DNA of 64,000 bases from Caprella mutica (lineage: Eukaryota; Arthropoda; Malacostraca; Amphipoda; Caprellidae): the NCBI GenBank assembly GCA_947561585.1, contig CANNZV010001169.1, forward strand, positions 112,303-176,302. Direction: 5' to 3'. Made by a program: the position numbers and the translations under genes. Under the pieces are notes generated by a model that had not been told where the DNA came from, made no database searches, and saw nothing but the letters and a program-made list of their open reading frames with translations. Positions 45,466 through 55,618 of the stretch are shown here, piece after piece. Numbering within the stretch: position 1 is the first letter of the stretch; every line of letters starts with the position of its first letter.

Positions 45466-47045
45466 ATGTCAGCTGGTGAACCTCGAAGAAACCTCCTCCA
45501 CTCTCTTCTATCTTCATACATTGTCATTCACCACCTCTCTCAGTGGTTTCCCTCTTCTCTTTATGGCTCTATCGGTGCTAGGAAAATGGCCACTGGGAAG
45601 GTTGCCACTGGGAAAATTGCCACTTTGGGAAGATTGCCATTCGGAAAATTGCCACTGTGGGATATATTAATTCATACTGAATTTTCTTTTCGAAAATCAC
45701 AAAAATCATAGGTACTGAATGCAATGTTGATCAAAATTTAATATATAAGAAATTTTACAATGTGTTCATCTCATTTTTACAAGTTATACGATCTAAGTGA
45801 ATTCTTCTGTGGGAGGGTGTGAGTGTGCTGATACGTAATTAATTCTTAGCTTTATTTGTTTAATTGTTCCCTGAAGAGATTAAACCATTTAAAGGTTCTC
45901 TACTCTACTAGTTTGTCGTCAAGTTATTATCTCTCATTCACAAGTGCTCTAAAATGTACTTAGTATGTTCATAATGTTTAGTCCTGTATAAAAAAGAATC
46001 TCGAATTATCCTGCTTATAACTTTGGAAAAAATCGTTATTTGAATTCATTTTGTACTATATTATATTATATTCACTTTGACAAACGACTTCAAATTGGTA
46101 ATATTTTTCTTTTCTCAGCAAAAAGTTATGTTATGTTATGTTTTCTTCGTTATGTTGAAAAACAGGAGTATAAAGGTTAGTTACACAAAACTGATATCCA
46201 GGAAAAAGTTGTACAAAATCCTAAAACAATTGTTTCCTATTCTATAATAACAATATTATTATAATTCGTGTGTTCGCTTTTGTGGTTCATACTGTACTGT
46301 CACGTTACATTTTTTTGTACGATCAATTGATCTGGTTACAGGTTAATAATTTCTACGATTAAATAGTTCAGTTAGCTTTCATTATGTAACTGAAGGGTGT
46401 TCTATCCATTTCTAAGTTTCTCTTTCTTATCCGTAAATGTAGATGTTGTGGATTGGGTCCCTCTCTCAATCATTTAATCACATGATAAATAGTTACATCA
46501 TAGACAATAAAAGTCAAATAATTTCAGTAACTCAAATCAATTGGTTATTAAATTTTGCTTAAGTATCTCAAACCGAAATGTGCCTCTCAGGCTCATTGAT
46601 TGTTCCATGGTTGAATAGTTTTTTTTAACTTGTAAATGAGAGATGAACACGCAGTGAAAATTTTCTTTAAATATGATACAAATACTTCTGTATTCAGTTA
46701 GTTATTTTTACAGAGTAAAATATTTTTTAGTTGGTTAATATATTATTGTTAATATATTTTATGGTGGCAATTTTCCGGGTGGCAGTTTTCCCCCAGTGGC
46801 AATATTCCCAGTGGCAATTTTCCGCGCACAGGCTCTATCAACACCCTCTACCCACCTAATCCTAAGGTGACACACTGATGGTTTTCCTGCTGGTCGCCCC
46901 AATAGGTATTTCTTCGCTTTCTTTTCTTCATTCATTCTCATAACATGGCCATACCATCGTAGCTTATTCCTCTCTACTTTCTCAACTAGTGGAGTTACGT
47001 TCAATTCGTTTCTGATTAAAGTGTTTCTTAATTTATCTCTTCAAG
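45466..47045 (-). pseudogene. RTE-like ORF2 C-terminus, split by a MITE
   Basis: On the minus strand, 47045-46840 reads RNELNVTPLVEKVERNKLRW YGHVMRM and KYLLGRPAGKP, RIRWVEGVD, the well-known end of RTE/BovB-type reverse transcriptase proteins. The frame runs into the MITE (46830-45574) and resumes at 45573 with RAIKRRGKPLREVVND and, after one frameshift, REWRRFLRG. Only this tail of the retrotransposon is present. Confidence 0.8.
45574..46830. mobile_element. MITE with GGAAAATTGCCACTGG end repeats (group D)
   Basis: 1257 bp, flanked by the exact 9-bp duplication GGCTCTATC (45565-45573, 46831-46839); the host reading frame of the RTE fragment confirms the empty site. Ends GGTGCTAGGAAAATGGCC and, reversed, TGTGCGCGGAAAATTGCC. 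Five copies of GGRARRTTGCCACTGG on the left and four on the right. The interior is AT-rich and non-coding. Confidence 0.9.
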
Positions 47046-47725
47046 GAACTCTGGATCAATCAATCTCAACAATTATCATTAATAATAATTTTTTTTTTTG
47101 AAAGATTCTGTTTTTGCTTTCAATTATAAGAAAAATAAATTAAATAAATAAGCGTAACATAGGAAATGTTTAAGTAGTGTACTTACAACCTGTTTTATGA
47201 GTGCAATGTCAGTATATATATACTTTTATTTATCAATCATGATAACAGTTGTATTATTAAATCCAATAAGTTGAAGAATTACCATTATATTAGTAATTAA
47301 TAGAATTTTTTAAAACAAAATAAAAATTTGCATTCGGCACACGGGTGTCCCGATACGCAACAGTGTAATCTCACCACCGCCTGTACACATATGGCCCGGA
47401 TATGATATCATGGATATCAATTAACATGGGTTGAATAATAACAATTATAATTAAATTTTTGGCTAAGAGATAGCTATTCTCTACAATTTACAAATAATTT
47501 AGAATTCATTCCTATATTTACTCAAAGTAAAATAGTATGGCTCATAAACTCTTGATCAGTCTCTCCTTCTATATCCAAAAGAAGCTAAATTTCTCCAAAA
47601 TGATCATATTATCATTAATTCTCTCAAAAAATATTTAATAACATTGTAGCATAGGAGAAAATTAGATATTTCTCTTCATTTGCAATTGAAGGACAGAAAA
47701 TAGCTGTCATTAATTCGCCAATAAA
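47046..47725. other. Unassigned sequence before CR1-like fragment
   Basis: AT-rich with a GC-richer patch at 47333-47410 (CATTCGGCACACGGGTGTCC). Positions 47650-47715 share text with 11799-11860 (GAAAATTAGATATTTCTC..CATTTGCAATTGAAGG), so it includes a dispersed repeat. Confidence 0.4.
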
Positions 47726-48142
47726 ATGGCTAGAAAGGGCATCAGACCACTCTTAGTTAAGTTAGATAGTGAGGAAGATAGAAATGAGATACTATATGTG
47801 ACAAAGAGATTGAGAAATTCTATGAGATTTAGGAATGTGTACATAAATAGAGACATGACGGCGAATGAAAGGGAGAGTGATAGGAAGTTGAGGGAGGAAT
47901 TGAAGGAGAGAAGAAATGCAGAGGAGGGGGTTACATTTGTAATAAGAAAGAGGAGAGTGGTTAGGATTGAGAGGGAGGAGGAAGACAGAAAAAATAACAA
48001 TGAGGCGATGGGTGGAGTCAGGCCTAAAGTGAGGGGAAACCAGCAAAATTTTCAGGGAGGAATGAGAGGAGGTTTTGGGGACAGGAGGAGGGGAGCATCA
48101 GGGGGTTACCAGAGGGGAGCAGGAGTGAGGGGGAGGTATTGA
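47726..48142 (+). pseudogene. CR1/RTE-like ORF1 C-terminal part
   Basis: Starts MARKGIRPLLVKLDSEEDRN and reads VYINRDMTANERESDRKLRE, a pattern typical of the C-terminal domain of CR1-group ORF1 proteins, followed by a Gly/Arg-rich tail (RGGFGDRRRGASGGYQRGAG). The N-terminal part is absent. Confidence 0.65.
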
Positions 48143-48150
48143 GGGGTGCT

Positions 48151-49290
48151 ATGTGTATACGATTAATGAATGTGCAGGGATTGAGTGTAGGAAAAAGTAC
48201 AGAAATATTTGATATGATAAAGGAGAACATGCTGATGTTTTTAACGGAAACTCAGAAGAAGGTGGATGATGTTAGGCTGGAGGGAGGAATAAAGGTGTGG
48301 CAAAGTATGAGGGAGATGCAGGATAGAAAGGGAGGTGGACTCATGTGTGCATACAAAGAGAATGATAGTATAGATCTGGAGAAGAAAGAGACTAAGAGCA
48401 GGGACATATTGCATTTGAGGGGAATTTGAAAATTACAGTGGTGCTTATATACCTGAGGACAGGAAATGATGTGGAGGTGGAGTTGTTTAACGAGGAAATT
48501 ATCAGGGAGTGAACATTGAGAATTTGAAAATTACAGTGGTGCTTATATACCTGAGGACAGGAAATGATGTGGAGGTGGAGTTGTTTAACGAGGAAATTAT
48601 CAGGGAGTGTGAGGTGATTGTGAGAGGGATTGGGGATGAGGAGGGAGTTTTGGTGCTTGGTGATTTTAATGGTCATCTAGGCTACTTAGGTTACCAGGTG
48701 GAAAACAGAAACGGAAGATTAGTAAGCAACTTTATAGAGAGATGTGACCTGATTCTGCTAAATGGTGATGAAAGGTGTGAGGGGATTTACACGTGGGAGA
48801 GAGCAGATCAGAAAAGTGCTATTGACTTGGTGATGACGAACGAGATACCGTATGGGAGATTTGTGGAGATGAAAATTGATGAAGGCAGGGAAGTGGTGGA
48901 ATTTTCGGACCACTGTGTGGTTGATACTTACATGAGAATAGGTATTAGAGAGGAGAGACAGGAGACTGGGGGGTGGCATGAGGCAAGTTATTTCAAATTT
49001 ACGGAAGAAAGAAGTGAAAGGTTTAAAGCTGGAGTTGACGGGAGTAGGGGAGATGAGCATGGAAGCTTTGAATGGCGTCATGAAAAGTGTAGCAGAGAGA
49101 ACACTGAGGGCAAAGTATAGGAGAAGGGTAGAGAGGAATGGGAAGATTGAACAACCATGGATGAATGATCTGATAAGAGAGGAGATTAAGAAGAGAAGAA
49201 GGCTGAACAAGGAACATAGGAACTGGAGGGCAAGGAGGAAGCATGGAGGAGGTATGTGGAGCAGAAAGTGAGGGTGGCCCATATGATATC
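48151..49290 (+). pseudogene. CR1/RTE-like ORF2 endonuclease, with internal duplication
   Basis: Begins MCIRLMNVQGLSVGKSTEIF with TETQKK (catalytic Glu region), is stopped at 48427, then contains a 98-bp-period duplication (48422-48510 and 48520-48608), and resumes with VLGDFNGHLGY, AIDLVMTN and FSDHCVV, the C-terminal catalytic motifs of the exonuclease-endonuclease-phosphatase fold. It ends in broken frames. Confidence 0.8.
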
Positions 49291-49860
49291 TGGAGAAATG
49301 AAGCTGCATGAGAAGAGACAGGCACAGGAAATTAAAAGTGGCAATAGGGGAAGAGATCTCTGGGAGAGGATTAATAAGTTGAGAGGAATAGACAGGAAGA
49401 TTAATTGGTATTAATGATGCCAGCAGGTAGCTATCACTCTTGAACAATGAACCTGTCCAATAAACTGGGTATCAATCAGTTATAGTAACTAATAATGAAC
49501 TTTATAAATGATCAGTTAAGTGTAAAACAGCAAACCTATCTTTAGATACCAACCTAACAGGTCTTTCATATGAATTGCTACCTAACATTACCTATCTATC
49601 TTATTAGCTACCTATATTCTTTTTCTCACTTGATCGAAAATGTGGACCAGTCTTATAATTTGTAACTTACCCACTAAAGTCTCGAAATACTGGACTGTTC
49701 CACAATTATGATCACGTGTAAAAAAGTATATAATAATTATTTAGCTTTTATTTTAATTAGGTAGTATTTATAATACCTGCAGGTAACATGGATACCAATT
49801 AAACTAAAAGTGATTGAAGAACGGAAAAGTGAAAACGCTCGATAATTCGGATCTTACTCT

Positions 49861-50089
49861 CCAGTCTGTATTTCATGCTAAATTCCACCGACATGTCGGT
49901 GGAATTTTGCCCCTTTGAAAACAATGTTTTAGCGAAGTCGGAGGATTTTTAGCTATTTATTCTTATGTTACCATTAATTTTCGGTGGATAAATTGGGAAA
50001 ATGTTGGTGGATCAGCCAAATTATTGGTGTATTATTCAAGCTTTTTGAAAAAAGTCTGGAATTTCATGCACCAAATACATACAGACTGG
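49861..50089. mobile_element. Short element with CCAGTCTGTATTT ends
   Basis: 229 bp; the ends CCAGTCTGTATTT and (inverted) AAATACATACAGACTGG are flanked by CTTACTCT on both sides (about 49853-49860, 50090-50097). It contains CACCGACATGTCGGTGG, a perfect palindrome, near 49886. Related by its ends to the CCAGTCTGCAG group. Confidence 0.75.
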
Positions 50090-50372
50090 CTTACTCTATC
50101 CCCTCCCTACATGAGTTTACTGTTTAGGTTTTCTCATTATATACTATATAATGACTAACTGCTGATTTATTCAGTTTAAACTATTTGCTAAACTAAACCT
50201 AGGTTAAACTGTGTTCCCAATAAGCTTTTAGGACTGTTAAGTATATAGGAATACTGTCAAGTGTCATTTGCAGCTATTATTACGTCATCAAATTTAAACC
50301 AATCACAATTAATATAACAGTAGCATTGATGACGAAATTTAATCAAAATTTTTATTTGACAGTAGTAGGTTG

Positions 50373-50514
50373 CCAGTCTGCAGAATATGGGAGATATTTA
50401 GGATATTCTTCATTTCTCTCCTAAAAATTTTGAATTAATTCCTATATTTACATTAATATTGCTACAAACAAAATAAGAGATCTCTACGAACACTTAACCA
50501 GTTTCTGGAGACTG
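50373..50514. mobile_element. CCAGTCTGCAG-end short element (group H), copy 1
   Basis: Flanks AGTAGGTTG (50364-50372) and GGTAGGTTG (50515-50523): 9 bp with one mismatch. Ends CCAGTCTGCAGAATATGGG and, inverted, CCAGTCTCCAGAAACTGG. Contains one AATTAATTCCTATATTTACA unit that recurs in all group members. Confidence 0.8.
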
Positions 50515-50935
50515 GGTAGGTTGTCATGTCTAATGAATATACATCTATTAGATTGTAAATTTGGGTCCAAACTATCATGTAGCTATGTGTGACTTGTCAG
50601 TTGTCATACGTACATATCACTTGTTTCACTCCAAGACAACACAACCTGTACATCTTAAGTTATTAATGACTAGTGATTTGTTACCATTACGTAATCAAGC
50701 CATTTGATATGATTTTAATTGTCGCTGTTATGACGTCACATACACAAAATACTTCGATTGTTTCTACTAGCTATATCAGTTCTGTGAACTTTTAGTAGAT
50801 ATGTACAGCCAGCCGCGCACTGAGTATATATAGGTATGGAGGTAGCATGCCTTGCAAGGAAAAGTGATTTCAAAAAGTGGTGCCAGGGGCGTGTCTTCCC
50901 CCAATGCACCCCTGCCACTCGGAGAATTGGGGTTG
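50465..50935. repeat. Left arm of a 0.45-kb inverted repeat
   Basis: Nearly identical, in reverse, to 54688-55132 (for example GTCATACGTACATATCACTT, TATGACGTCACATACACAAA, GGTAGCATGCCTTGCAAGG). The arms enclose about 3.75 kb including a hAT-like element and a minisatellite. The left arm includes part of the group H element. Confidence 0.88.
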
Positions 50936-51419
50936 TATGCCCCTCCTCCAATGTTCAATGCTAATCGAGTAACAGTCGAGGGAGGTTATGCTGTTCTTTA
51001 CTGTTTGTAGCTATCACAATTTTAATAACAAATTATTTACCAATAGTGACAATTGTGATATTTTATTTCTGAAAACATATTGTTTACTAATTGTCGCAAT
51101 TGGTGAGATTTATGAAAACATTATTTTTTATAGTTAGCTTCTCATTCAATTTTATTATATTTATTAGCAGGGTGGATTTAAATAAAAACAAAAAAAACAA
51201 ACACTTGGTTTGAACCATGGTTTTTTGAGCAATAAAAACCATTGGTTTTTTTGGTTTTTATTAGATTTTATCATATACAATCACATCTTACAAATATAAT
51301 ATGAAATAAGTCTTTAGCTGTTTTAAACCAAACATAGATAGGATACATATTTATTGATTGTACATAGGTAGGTACTGTGTTGGAGTTAGTTTTATTTGCT
51401 CAGCACTGAATAGGTAGAA

Positions 51420-53514
51420 GATAGCGTCGGACCGGGTGGCTTTGCACATTTTCCGCATACTTTGAAAAAGTTATCATCGAAAAACTGTGCGCAAAGATCG
51501 TGGGGATAAACCGGGTGAATTTTGCGCAATTACCGGGTGTACTTGCGAACTGCGCAAGTTCATCCTATGTATAAACTGTGCATCGAAAATCTAACCCCGA
51601 TATGCTATGCAACTGCCGTGAATCTACCCCAATCTTCTATGCAACTGCCCCAATCTGCTGTGCAATTGCAGTGAGGCTGCTGTGGAATTGCCGTGAGGCT
51701 GCTGTGGAATTGCCGTGAGTCTGCTGTGCAATTGCCGTGAGTCTGCTGTGCAATTGCCGTGAGTCTGCTGTGCAATTGCCGTGAGTTTGCTGTGGAATTG
51801 TCGTGGGGCTGCTGTGCAATTGCCGTGAAATTGCGGTGAGTCTGCTGTGCAATTGCCGTGAGTCTGCTGTGCAATTGCCGTGAGGCTGCAGTGGAATTGC
51901 CGTGAGTCTGCAGTGGAATTGCCGTGAGTCTGCTGTGTAATTGCCGTGAGTCTGCTGTGTAATTGCCGTGAGTCTGCTGTGTAATTGCCGTGAGTCTGCT
52001 GTGTAATTGCCGTGAGTCTGCTGTGTAATTGCCGTGAGTCTGCTGTGGAATTACCCTGAGGGCGAGGCTGCTGTGCAATTGCCGTGAGGGCGAGGCTGCT
52101 GTGCAATTGCCGTGAGGACGAGGCTGCTGTGCAATTGCCGTGAGGACGAGGCTGCTGTGCAATTGCCGTGAGGACAAGGCTGCTGTGCAATTGCCGTAAG
52201 GACGAGGCTGCTGTGCAATTGCCGTGAGGGCGAGGCTGCTGTGCAATTACCGTGAGTCTGCTGTGCAATTGCCGTGAGTCTGCTGTGGAATTGCCGTGAG
52301 TCTGCTGTGGAATTGCCGTGAGTCTGCTGTGGAATTGCCGTGAGTCTGCTGTGGAATTGCCGTGAGTCTGCTGTGGAATTGCCGTGAGTCTGCTGTGGAA
52401 TTGCCGTGAGTCTGCTGTGGAATTGCCGTGAGTCTGCTGTGGAATTGCCGTGAGTCTGCTGTGTAATTGCCGTGAGTCTGCTGTGTAATTGCCGTGAGTC
52501 TGCTGTGTAATTGCCGTGAGTCTGCTGTGTAATTGCCGTGAGGCTGCTGTGTAATTGCCGTGAGGCTGCTGTGGAATTGCCGTGAGGGCGAGGCTGCTGT
52601 CTAATTGCTGTGAGTCTGCTGTGTAATTGCCGTGAGTCTGCTGTGTAATTGCCGTGAGTCTGCTGTGTAATTGCCGTGAGTCTGCTGTGGAATTGCCGTG
52701 AGTCTGCTGTGGAATTGCCGTGAGGCTGCTGTGGAATTGCCGTGAGGCTGCTGTGGAATTGCCGTGAGGCTGCTGTGGAATTGCCGTGAGGCTGCTGTGG
52801 AATTGCCGTGAGTCTGCTGTGGAATTGCCCTGAGGGCGAGGCTGCTGTGGAATTGCCGTGAGGGCGAGGCTGCTGTGCAATTGCCGTGAGGACGAGGCTG
52901 CTGTGCAACTGCCGTGAAGCTGCTGTGCAACTGCCGTGAAGCTGCTGTGCAACTGCCGTGAGGCTGCTGTGGAATTGCCGTGAGGCTGCTGTGGAATTGC
53001 CGTGATATAGGAGTATCGGGGATGAATATCACAGGTTTATTAATGAATAAGAGCTCTTTAACTTTATTAATAAATGTGCGCAAGTCCACCCGTGAATTAA
53101 AATATTCCTAGGGTGATCTTGCGCATCTAGTATATTTGTTATATCTCAATAAATCATAATTATTATTAAAATCATCTTACATGACGTTAATCTGCAGTAA
53201 ATTATGCATATCCAACGTAAATTGCAATCAAATTGGAGCATAATTATCAACACTACAGCATAGTTCGCGGAGATTCGATTCTAGTCCAAAATAATTATTT
53301 TGCCATAAAAAACATAGGTCTCTGTTTGAACACTTAGTATCTATTCTTAATCTCTTACGATATTCGTGAAATTTATGCACTAGGGGGTTTAAGAGCTGCT
53401 CTTTCCAATGGTGTTGTCAGATTTGAAATATTTCAACGCGTTCACCGTCAATTACCGATGCGCAACTTCACCCGGAATGTTGAAGTGCGCAAAGCCACCC
53501 GGTCTGATGCTATG
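51420..53514. mobile_element. Inverted-repeat element with ACCGGGTG..TTGCGCA end units (group F)
   Basis: Ends ATAGCGTCGGACCGGGTGGC and, inverted, ATAGCATCAGACCGGGTGGC. Three units of ACCGGGTGNNYTTGCGCA lie at the left end, and inverted units (GTGCGCAAGTCCACCCG, GCGCAACTTCACCCGG, GCGCAAAGCCACCCGG) lie on the right. The centre is a 1.4-kb minisatellite. I could not find a target duplication. Confidence 0.7.
51603..53006. repeat. 22/28-bp minisatellite, about 60 units
   Basis: Units CTGCTGTGNAATTGCCGTGAGT (22 bp) with a 28-bp variant carrying GGCGAG or GACGAG. On the minus strand all three frames stay open and give Gln/His/Ser/Ala-rich periodic peptides (QLHSRLTAIAQQTHGNCTAD). This follows from 3 x 22 bp periodicity without stops, not from selection on a protein. 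Variants (NAATTG with C, G, T) occur in blocks, a sign of local duplication. Confidence 0.93.
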
Positions 53515-54442
53515 TGATGATTAAATTCTAGTGACTTTTCTTTAGTCTGTTTCTCTCTCTCTTGAAGTTTCCTTTAGCGTTCCTCTAATTAGTAGCAGTC
53601 AAGTTGTCAATCAGTCCTAGCGTAAAGTCGTAAACACACATCAATTGTGTTTTTTTATATATTATTATTTATTTAACTTTCATTACTCTATAAAAAGTTA
53701 ATTAACTTCATTTTAGGTATTTGCATAGCCTTAACTCTCTGCCTATCGCTCTGTCTACAAGCATCTATCGCGTTCACATAATTTACTTTTCAAATAGTTC
53801 CTAGATAATTTGTACCATCATGTGGTTAAACTCAGCCTTTATTTTCCTGTAAGTTTTGTAATTGTCTTTAGTTATATATTATATAAATATTAAACTTAAG
53901 CATTATAACCATAAATCAATCAGTTTGTATAACTTTAATATTTTTTGTACCTTTGTCTCAAACTGAATAATTATTGCAGGTCTATGTTCTACCTACCTTC
54001 TAAGCTTCTTAGTTGCATTTCCTTGTTTTTGTTATCTGTCCACTACAATAAATTACTAATTCCAAACTCTCAACTTTCAATAAACCAAAACTATTAAACC
54101 CCTCAGATTTTTTTATTAGTTATTGCTTTATTTTATGATTTTACTCAACCAATCAGTAACTAACAAAGAGTTATTCATATATATATAAGTTGAATTTATT
54201 TTAAAACTAGTATTGTAAATTTAAACATACAATTAAATCTGATAATTTACAACAAAACCAAGAAAACCAAAAAAAACATAGTTTATTTGGTTTTTTGAAA
54301 AACCTTGTTTTAATGATTTTTTAAAAAAACATGGTTTTTATCCACCCTGTAATTATTAGGGATGGGACGAAGTATCGGTATCGGCATTTTTGTGGAGTAT
54401 CGGCAATGGTATCGGTATTTCTTATATAATTTAAAGAATTGA

Positions 54443-54637
54443 AATAAATTATATAAGAAATACAGAGCTAATCAAATATCTGAAAGAACTTATAAAAACT
54501 ATAGGAATGGAGTAACTCATTTAATTAGAGAGAAAAAACGATCTTATTTTGAGGGAAATTTTTTGGAATATAAAAATGATATTAAAAAAACATGGAAATT
54601 AATAAATCGCACAATTAGACCGAGTGGCTTTGGGGGG
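54443..54637 (+). pseudogene. Non-LTR ORF2 linker fragment
   Basis: An open stretch reads NKLYKKYRANQISERTYKNY, then LIREKKRSYFEGNF and NDIKKTWKLINRTI. This is the characteristic basic segment between endonuclease and reverse transcriptase in RTE/Jockey-like proteins (Y-x-x-x-x-N-x-I-K-x-T-W-x-x-I-N). It lacks both catalytic domains. A short perfect hairpin (TTCTTATATAATTT arms, 54418-54460) overlaps its start. Confidence 0.6.
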
Positions 54638-54687
54638 GGGGGGGGAAGAGTCGCATAGAGAAGTTGAATGTAGATGACTACCGTAAC

Positions 54688-55132
54688 CCAATTCTCCGAG
54701 TGGCAGGGGTGCATTGGGGGGTGCATTTTTGAAATCACTTTTCCTTGCAAGGCATGCTACCTCCATACCTATATATACTCAGTGGCGGCTGGCTGTACAT
54801 ATCTACTAAAAGTTCACAGAACTGATATAGCTAGTAGAAACAATCGAAGCATTTTGTGTATGTGACGTCATAACAGCGACAATTAAAATCATATCAAATG
54901 GCTTGATTACGTAATGGTAACAAATCACTAGTCATTAATAACTCAAGATGTACAGGTTGTCTTGTCTTGGAGTTAAACAAGTGATATGTACGTATGACAA
55001 CTGACAAGTCACACATAGCTACATGATAGTTTGGACTCAAATTTACAATCTAATTGATGTATATTCATTAGACATGACAACCTACCCAGTCTCCAGAAAC
55101 TGGTTAAGTGTTCGTAGAGATCTCTTATTCAT
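54688..55132. repeat. Right arm of the 0.45-kb inverted repeat
   Basis: Reverse copy of 50465-50935; it starts near CCCAATTCTCCGAGTGGCAG and ends inside a partial group H element (CCAGTCTCCAGAAACTGG at about 55087). Confidence 0.88.
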
Positions 55133-55365
55133 ACAACAATTAGCTACCATTAATTTTTGGAGGGGAAACTGGAAAAATGTTGAGAACAATACAAATTCAT
55201 GAAAAATGTTGGCAGCTATTTCTCAGATTTTTCCTAGTTTAAGAGTATGTACCAAGTCGCCGATCAATTGTCGACTTAAAATTTGTGAAAATAAGTATCT
55301 TTCCCATATATAGACAACTAATGAGCACTTTAATAAGATTTAAAATTAAAATTGGGGACTCAGGA

Positions 55366-55505
55366 CCAGTTTGTAGAATATGGGACATTTTCTGTGCGAA
55401 CAATCCTTAACATCCCTTTTATTTCATGTATTTTACTGAGAACAGAAGGTAAAATCACTAAAATGGAGGATTTCTTGAAGAACAGTTACCAGTTCCTGCA
55501 ATCTG
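55366..55505. mobile_element. Group H short element, copy 2
   Basis: 140 bp with exact 9-bp duplication GACTCAGGA (55357-55365, 55506-55514). The short group L copy supplies the empty site (GTGACTCATAATC). Ends CCAGTTTGTAGAATATGGG and, inverted, CAGATTGCAGGAACTGG. Confidence 0.85.
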
Positions 55506-55618
55506 GACTCAGGAATCATGTATGAATGGCGGAAAGCATCTTTATTGAAATGTAAACAAAGCCGCCAATTTGTTTTGATATGGCGCGATCGTGATGCATA
55601 TTAGTTTTCTGTTCTCCG

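Larger units (their letters stand above)
47726..49415 (+). mobile_element. CR1/RTE-like non-LTR retrotransposon, 3'-truncated fragment
   Basis: A purine-rich plus strand. A short ORF1 end is followed, with a 4-base overlap-type junction, by the endonuclease of ORF2. The sequence stops being recognisable after about 49415, so reverse transcriptase is missing. Confidence 0.75.
51168..54349. mobile_element. hAT-like element (CAGGGTGGATTTAAAT end) with nested element
   Basis: Left end CAGGGTGGATTTAAATAAAA, right end inverted CAGGGTGGATAAAAACC. The flanks TATTTATTAG and TAATTATTAG agree in nine of ten positions. CAGGG(T)GGATTTAAAT ends are common in insect hAT elements. No transposase is visible; most of the inside is the nested element at 51420-53514. 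Confidence 0.65.

Noticed and set aside
38476..47406. GGGCCATATGTGTAC at 38476 and its inverse GTACACATATGGCCC at 47392 as ends of one 9-kb element
   Set aside because: The first overlaps the 14-bp duplication of the non-LTR element, the flanking bases do not extend the match, and unrelated insertions lie between. Chance is more likely.
48758..49447. 229-codon minus-strand frame opposite the CR1-like endonuclease
   Set aside because: The Ser/Leu/Phe-rich peptide follows from the purine-rich coding strand; the plus strand carries the GDFNGH and SDHCVV motifs.
51605..53089. Minus-strand frames of up to 442 codons in the 22-bp minisatellite
   Set aside because: All three frames are open because 3 x 22 bp units lack stops; the peptide is a cyclic permutation of one 22-residue repeat in each frame.
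51158..54359. A 10-bp target duplication (TATTTATTAG / TAATTATTAG) for the hAT-like element
   Set aside because: hAT elements make 8 bp and the motif is low-complexity AT; I kept the element but do not count this as proof.
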